This document shows, one piece after another, positions 5,744 through 6,460 of a stretch of DNA of 6,460 nt. The stretch comes from Pseudomonadota bacterium. GTDB taxonomy: Bacteria > Pseudomonadota > Gammaproteobacteria > Natronospirales > REEB76. The position numbers and the translations under genes are program-made. The stretch is taken from assembly GCA_021779005.1 (NCBI GenBank), contig JAJYBN010000070.1, positions 1-6,460 of the forward strand, read 5' to 3'. Numbering within the stretch: the stretch's first letter is position 1; every line of letters begins with the position of its first letter. The notes beneath the pieces were generated by a model, which searched no databases, was not told the DNA's origin, and saw nothing but the letters and a program-made list of their open reading frames with translations.

Positions 5744-6460
5744 GTGTTTCCCATCCACCAAGCATCAGGGGATCTGCCGCCACCCACGCCGGAGGCGCTG
5801 CTGCACAGCCAGCGGCTGAGCAAGCGGCTGCGCGATGAAATCGCTGGCGCCGGCGGCGCCATCGGGTTCGAGCGTTTCATGGAGCTGGCGCTGTATGCAC
5901 CCGGCCTTGGCTATTACAGTGCCGGCGCACGCAAGTTTGGCGCCGGGGGCGACTTCGTCACCGCGCCGGAACTCTCGCCGTTGTTCGCCCGCTGTCTGGC
6001 GCTGCAGTGCGCCGAGGTGCTGGTCGCCGTGGGTGGCGGCGACATTCTGGAATTGGGGGCCGGAACCGGCGCGCTGGCCGCCGGCATGCTCAAGGAACTG
6101 GGGCGGCTGCAGCAGTTGCCAGGCCGCTATCTGATCCTGGAAGTCAGTGCCGACCTGCGCGAACGCCAGCGGCGCGCGCTCACGGAACAGGCGCCCGCGT
6201 TGCTCGGCAAGGTCGAGTGGCTGGAACGTTTGCCGTCGGCGTTTACCGGTGTGATTGTCGGCAACGAACTGCTGGATGCCTTGCCTGTAAGCCGCTTCCG
6301 CTGTGCGTCGCAGAATTTTGAAGAATATAAAGTCGCTGTCGAAGGCGGCCGTTTCGTCTGGCACCTGCAACCCGCTTGTGCTGAATTGCATGCCACCCTC
6401 ACTGCCCTCGAAGGCACGCTGCCGCAACCACTGGTCGAAGATTACAGTTCAGAAATCTGT
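5744..6460 (+). CDS. SAM-dependent methyltransferase, COG1565/NDUFAF7 (MidA) family, 5' part
   Basis: The first 239 codons of a gene that runs off the window; family members are usually about 380-440 residues. FMELALYAPGLGYYS (45-59), the KFGAGGDFVTAPELSPLF segment (64-81), SAM-binding motif I ELGAGTG (103-109) and GNELLDALP (173-181) are all signature stretches. The mitochondrial homologue NDUFAF7 dimethylates an Arg of the complex I subunit NDUFS2; the bacterial target is not established. GTG 5744 is the only usual start codon (ATG, GTG or TTG) in frame upstream of the conserved region, and it gives a family-like N-terminus with an LPPPTPEAL segment. No Shine-Dalgarno sequence precedes it, and the bases upstream belong to repeat copy 2. 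It is divergent from the Rieske-FAD gene, with 75 bp between the starts. Confidence 0.9.
   Translation, partial: MFPIHQASGDLPPPTPEALLHSQRLSKRLRDEIAGAGGAIGFERFMELALYAPGLGYYSAGARKFGAGGDFVTAPELSPLFARCLALQCAEVLVAVGGGDILELGAGTGALAAGMLKELGRLQQLPGRYLILEVSADLRERQRRALTEQAPALLGKVEWLERLPSAFTGVIVGNELLDALPVSRFRCASQNFEEYKVAVEGGRFVWHLQPACAELHATLTALEGTLPQPLVEDYSSEIC

Noticed and set aside
5765..6427. A 220-codon minus-strand frame opposite the methyltransferase
   Set aside because: The plus-strand frame encodes an unmistakable COG1565 protein; the antisense product is Gln/Arg/Ala-rich without recognisable domains.

Overview
The window looks like chromosomal DNA of a GC-rich proteobacterium, most likely gamma- or betaproteobacterial. 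The evidence is the family-1 soluble lytic transglycosylase (Slt), the proteobacterial type of NDUFA9-like dehydrogenase, a pteridine reductase with the D/Y/K active site and an ILWPE motif, and a COG1565/NDUFAF7-type methyltransferase. I cannot assign a genus from sequence alone. There is no rRNA, tRNA, CRISPR array, transposase or integrase.

Layout: (1) 3-1145 (+), 3' part of a Slt-type lytic transglycosylase that begins before the window. (2) 1302-2219 (+), NDUFA9-like Rossmann protein, with its own plausible sigma70 promoter in the 156-bp gap. (3) 2274-3026 (-), FolM/PTR1-like pteridine reductase, convergent with gene 2. (4) 3027-3318, a 292-bp divergent gap with no convincing gene. (5) 3319-3681 and 3728-4075 (+), a DUF488 protein and an AhpD/carboxymuconolactone-decarboxylase-like protein, probably cotranscribed. 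(6) 4124-5668 (-), a Rieske-FAD-NAD(P)H oxidoreductase of the AIFM3 type. (7) 5744 to the window end (+), the first 239 codons of a COG1565 SAM-dependent methyltransferase, starting at GTG.

The most interesting signal is a diverged direct repeat of about 75 bp. The promoter, leader and first nine codons of the pteridine reductase (3000-3075) recur at 5669-5743, in the same orientation, immediately upstream of the reductase of gene 6. The promoter core matches at 18 of 21 positions, and both copies carry an extended -10 (TGG-TYTAAT) on the minus strand. The start of the open frame reads MKNNAPKLA in one copy and (TTG)KNDTRKLP in the other. The repeats bracket genes 5 and 6, the three redox/unknown-function genes. 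The simplest reading is that an ancestral compact divergent pair, pteridine reductase <- -> methyltransferase, was split by a roughly 2.6-kb block. One copy of the control region was left on each side, and the Rieske-FAD gene captured the folM-type promoter and possibly its start codon.

Functionally the outer genes are housekeeping: murein recycling, reduced pterin/folate metabolism, and two relatives of mitochondrial complex I factors (NDUFA9 and NDUFAF7). The inner block looks like an accessory redox set; its substrate cannot be read from the sequence.
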